The position numbers and the translations under genes were made by a program. A DNA stretch of 64,000 bases from positions 1,545,205-1,609,204 of the forward strand of contig CP098402.1 in NCBI GenBank assembly GCA_025916675.1, read 5' to 3'. The notes under the pieces are model-generated. The model was given only the letters and a program-made list of their open reading frames with translations, made no database searches and was not told the origin of the DNA. Position 1 is the stretch's first letter. Every line of letters begins with the position of its first letter. Source of the DNA: Phycisphaera sp. (lineage in GTDB: Bacteria; Planctomycetota; Phycisphaerae; Phycisphaerales; UBA1924). This document shows positions 61,129 to 64,000 of the stretch, piece after piece.

Positions 61129-62682
61129 GTGAGGTTCGACACCAGCCAGCACATGCGTCTCGGGCAGCAGATGAAGCTGTCGCCCAGGGTCATCCAGTCG
61201 ATGGAGATCCTGCAGATGCCCCTGGCCGACCTCGAGCAACGCATCGAGGAAGAGCTCGAGGGCAACATGGCCCTTGAGATCGTCGAGCACGTCGCCGACA
61301 AGACGGCCAAGAAGGACGAGACCGACCGCCCAGACCGCGAGCTGACCATCACCGACCAGGGCAACGCCCAGGACGACTTCGCACGCCTGGACAGCTACCA
61401 GACCGACCAGCCCGACGCCGCCGACAACTCCTTCGACGGCCCCAGCCGGGCGAACCTGGAGCCCGGCGCACCCAGCCGTATCAACTCTGGCGAGCGCGAC
61501 GGCAAGATGGACGCCATGGCCGCCGCCCCCGCCCGACAGGCTTCGGTCAGCGAGCAGCTCCGCGACCAGTGGGCCCTGACCGAGATGGACGCCGAGCTGC
61601 GATCGGTGGGCGGCTACCTCATCTCGTTCATCGACGAGGACGGCTACCTCCGCACCCCGCTCGAGGACATCGCCCGCCAGGCCCCCGAGCCCCTGGCCGA
61701 GTCGGTCGGCGGACGCGACAAGCTGCTCGAGCAGCTCCCCTGGGTGCTCGAAGAGGCCCAGCTCGCGCTCGAACCGACGGGCGTAGGTGCACGAGATGCC
61801 CGTGAGTGCCTGCTGCTCCAGCTCGATGCCGTCCAGATCGACCCGGACTTTAACGAGGACGAGGCCACCGACGACGCGATCGAATCCGCCCGCTGGCTCG
61901 TAGCCGATCACCTCGACGACCTGATGAACAACCGGCTGCCCAAGATCGCCGAGGCAACCACGCTGACGATGGAGGAGATCAAGACCGGCGTGCAACTGCT
62001 CCGCCGCCTGAGCCTCGCGCCTGGGAAGCGGCTGGCCCCCGATCGCAGCGAGCCGATCATCCCCGACGCCATCGTGGAGTACGAAGAGGACAACGACAGA
62101 TACGTCGCGTACCTCAACGACCGAAACTTGATGAACCTGCGCATCAACCGAGAGTACTCGGAGATGGTGCGCACGCGCGAGCTCGACAAGCAGGGCCGCG
62201 ACTTTGTCCGCAAGAACCTGAGCAACGCCCAGTGGCTAGTCGACGCTATCGGCCAGCGGCGTGACACGTTGCTGCGGGTCATCCACGCCGTGCTCGACGC
62301 CCAACGGGATTTCTTCGACTATGGGCCCGAGAGCCTCAAGCCCCTGCCGATGACACAGGTAGCTGAGCAACTTGGCATCCACGTCGCCACGGTCTCGCGC
62401 GCGGTGTCCGACAAGTACCTGCAAACCCCGCGGGGTGTCGTTCCGCTGCGTCGCTTCTTCACCGGCGGCACCCAGAACGACGCGGGCGACGACGTGAGCT
62501 GGGCCGCCATCAAGGCCGCCATGCAGGACGTGGTCGACAACGAGAACAAGGCCAAGCCGCTGAGCGACGAGGCCATCGTGCGGGAACTCAAGAAGCGCGG
62601 CATCGAGATCGCCCGCCGCACCGTCGCGAAGTACCGCGACCAGCTCGAGATCCCCGCGGCGCGGATCCGCAAGACGTTCTAG
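61129..62682 (+). CDS. rpoN: RNA polymerase sigma-54 factor
   Basis: A 517-residue sigma-54. Region I at the N-terminus is Gln/Leu-rich (MRLGQQMKLSPRVIQSMEILQMPLADLEQ), the activator-contact region. An acidic Asp/Glu-rich region II spans about 60-130. The core-binding region III follows, then a helix-turn-helix (MTQVAEQLGIHVATVSRAVSDKYLQTPRG) and the RpoN box ARRTVAKYRDQL. GTG 61129 is the natural start. It stands alone here, 40 nt after arsM; the hpf/EIIA/HPr genes usually found near rpoN are 32 kb away. No enhancer-binding activator is in the window. Confidence 0.96.
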   Translation: MRFDTSQHMRLGQQMKLSPRVIQSMEILQMPLADLEQRIEEELEGNMALEIVEHVADKTAKKDETDRPDRELTITDQGNAQDDFARLDSYQTDQPDAADNSFDGPSRANLEPGAPSRINSGERDGKMDAMAAAPARQASVSEQLRDQWALTEMDAELRSVGGYLISFIDEDGYLRTPLEDIARQAPEPLAESVGGRDKLLEQLPWVLEEAQLALEPTGVGARDARECLLLQLDAVQIDPDFNEDEATDDAIESARWLVADHLDDLMNNRLPKIAEATTLTMEEIKTGVQLLRRLSLAPGKRLAPDRSEPIIPDAIVEYEEDNDRYVAYLNDRNLMNLRINREYSEMVRTRELDKQGRDFVRKNLSNAQWLVDAIGQRRDTLLRVIHAVLDAQRDFFDYGPESLKPLPMTQVAEQLGIHVATVSRAVSDKYLQTPRGVVPLRRFFTGGTQNDAGDDVSWAAIKAAMQDVVDNENKAKPLSDEAIVRELKKRGIEIARRTVAKYRDQLEIPAARIRKTF

Positions 62683-63998
62683 CGTCGCGTCTGCTTGTCG
62701 ATGACCAGCCGGATGCGGATCGCGTTGCCGATCACCAGGAAGTCGCTCACCGCCATGGCACCCGCCGCGACGACCGGGCCGTGCTCGCCCAGCAGGCCGA
62801 ACGCTGCAGCGGGGATGGCCGCAGCGTTGTACACGAACGCCAGGAACAGGTTCTGACGGATGCCCCGGTGCGTCGCGCGACCGATTCGAACGAGGTCGAC
62901 TACAGCAAGAGGGCGATCACCGGGGATGATCGCGTCGGCGGCCTCGAGCGCGATGTTGCTCCCCGCGTCGATAGCGACACCGATTCCGCCCGCCGCCGAC
63001 GCCGCGGCCATGGCGGGTGCGTCGTTGATGCCGTCGCCGACCATCATCACCGTGTCACGCTCGGCGGCCTCGCGGACGCGGTCGACCTTGTCCTGTGGTG
63101 AAAGGCCGGCGTGGACGTGCTTGCGATCGAGCTTGATGCGATCGGCCAGGCGATGGGCGGGGCCCTCGCGATCTCCGGTCAGCACACGCGGCTCGATGCC
63201 CAGTTCGCCAAGCTCGCGTACGAAGTCGCCCGCGCCAGAGCGCAGTTCTTCGCGGAAACGGACAACACCGACGAGTTCACCATCGAGCAGCACGACCGAC
63301 GCCGGGCCGTCGTCGAGCGACACGTCGTCGAGCGGGTGGCCTTCTCGCCGGGCGGCATCGACCGAGACCAGCATGGCACCGTGGCCATCAACCAGACCCA
63401 CCATGCCCATGCCGGCTTGTTCCTCGGCGTTCTGAGCCGACTCGTAGTCGATCCCACGGGCTTCGGTCGCACGCACGATCGCCTTCGACAACGGGTGCCC
63501 GGATCGGCACGCCAGCGTCGCGGCGGTCGCGAGTAACTCGTCCTCGGTCTCGTCCCGCACGACTGGCTCGCCGCTGGTAATCGTGCCGGTCTTGTCGAGC
63601 AGCGCCACCTTCGCAACCGCCGCCCGCTCGAGTGCGCTGGCCGATCGGACGAGGATGCCCCGCCGCCCGGCCGCCCCGGTCCCGACCATGACCGCCAGCG
63701 GGGTCGCGAGCCCGAGCGCGCAAGGGCACGAGATCACCAGCACCGTTGCCGCCGTCACGACCGCTTTCGAGATGCCACCGCCGGGCACCAGCAGCCACGC
63801 AACGAAGCTCACCAGCGCGATGGAGATCGAGAGCGGCACGAAGATCGAGGAGACCTTGTCGGCCAACCTCTGCACATCGGCTTTGCTCGCCAACGCATCG
63901 GCCACGAGCGCCACCATGCGACCCAGCGTACCGCTCGCTCCATCCGTCGTGGCGCGGACGATGGCCGGCGTGCCCACCGCCACCGAGCCGGCCATGAC
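62679..63998 (-). CDS. P1B-type metal (copper) transporting ATPase, 5' end outside window
   Basis: At least 440 residues of the C-terminal part of a heavy-metal P-type ATPase; the N-terminal metal-binding domain and first helices lie beyond the window. Visible landmarks are the CPC metal motif in ISCPCALGLATP, the phosphorylation site DKTGTIT, the SGHPLSKAIV (HP) motif of P1B ATPases, VLTGDRE and the VGDGINDAPAM hinge. A CPC motif with these loops fits Cu+ or Ag+ export (CopA/CtpA-like); the subgroup cannot be fixed without the last helices' full pattern. Its stop overlaps the rpoN stop by 4 bp, tail to tail. Confidence 0.92.
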   Translation of the reverse strand, partial: VMAGSVAVGTPAIVRATTDGASGTLGRMVALVADALASKADVQRLADKVSSIFVPLSISIALVSFVAWLLVPGGGISKAVVTAATVLVISCPCALGLATPLAVMVGTGAAGRRGILVRSASALERAAVAKVALLDKTGTITSGEPVVRDETEDELLATAATLACRSGHPLSKAIVRATEARGIDYESAQNAEEQAGMGMVGLVDGHGAMLVSVDAARREGHPLDDVSLDDGPASVVLLDGELVGVVRFREELRSGAGDFVRELGELGIEPRVLTGDREGPAHRLADRIKLDRKHVHAGLSPQDKVDRVREAAERDTVMMVGDGINDAPAMAAASAAGGIGVAIDAGSNIALEAADAIIPGDRPLAVVDLVRIGRATHRGIRQNLFLAFVYNAAAIPAAAFGLLGEHGPVVAAGAMAVSDFLVIGNAIRIRLVIDKQTRR

Positions 63999-64000
63999 CG

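Overview
The window is GC-rich chromosomal DNA with densely packed genes and many 1-4 nt stop/start overlaps. Several features point to Planctomycetota, most likely a Phycisphaerae-like lineage: a secreted protein with paired DGDG..LTIFDFL dockerin-type repeats, membrane proteins carrying a CPxC...CPECG zinc ribbon, a fibro-slime protein, DUF4112 and DUF502 membrane proteins, and a PilM/N/O/GspE cluster. This placement is inference; the window has no rRNA. No phage, insertion sequence or CRISPR array was seen.

Layout. 0-4.9 kb: end of a gene of unknown function, a CMP-sugar synthetase-like protein, a sulfotransferase, an ECF sigma/anti-sigma pair, and a divergent secreted dockerin-type protein ending in a strong terminator. 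4.9-15.8 kb: leucyl aminopeptidase, a GT4-GT2 fusion, an isolated nuoD, two zinc-ribbon membrane proteins flanking a gene remnant, a 0.45 kb imperfect inverted repeat, DUF4112, tpiA, and ahcY. 15.8-24.2 kb: an ArsR-methyltransferase fusion with a palindrome at its start codon, a TPR lipoprotein, a LigD-PE-like protein, asparagine synthase, a PilZ protein, queF, a YhaM-like exonuclease, a LON-domain protein and ychF. 24.3-24.7 kb: tRNA-Arg(CCU) interrupted in the anticodon loop by a 295-nt group I intron. 24.8-30.4 kb: a lipoprotein, a fibro-slime protein, murA, a DUF502-hpf-EIIA-HPr-Trm112 gene row, and tRNA-Ile(GAU). 30.4-40.3 kb: an RND efflux pair, an alpha/beta hydrolase, an HtrA protease, and a coupled GNAT-trmB-queC-queE operon. 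40.3-52.7 kb: thioesterase, a giant AsmA-like protein, LOG-family protein, a lipoprotein, a Ca/Na antiporter, an HD-GYP protein, a MacA-like adaptor, and futalosine hydrolase. 52.8-58.2 kb: pilM-pilN-pilO-pilP-like-pilB. 58.2-61.1 kb: an arsenic operon arsR-arsC-acr3-arsM. 61.1-64.0 kb: rpoN and a convergent P1B metal ATPase cut by the window end.

How genes connect. Queuosine precursor synthesis is represented by queE, queC and queF. Recycling of S-adenosylhomocysteine (ahcY) sits behind its probable SAH/SAM-responsive regulator. Pilus assembly ATPase and alignment proteins occur in the same window as a PilZ and an HD-GYP protein, which suggests c-di-GMP control of surface behaviour. Futalosine hydrolase indicates menaquinone, which would serve complex I, represented here only by NuoD. 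The arsenic operon covers reduction, efflux and methylation. HPr, EIIA and Hpf resemble the nitrogen-PTS/ribosome-hibernation cluster of other bacteria, and rpoN is present about 32 kb away.
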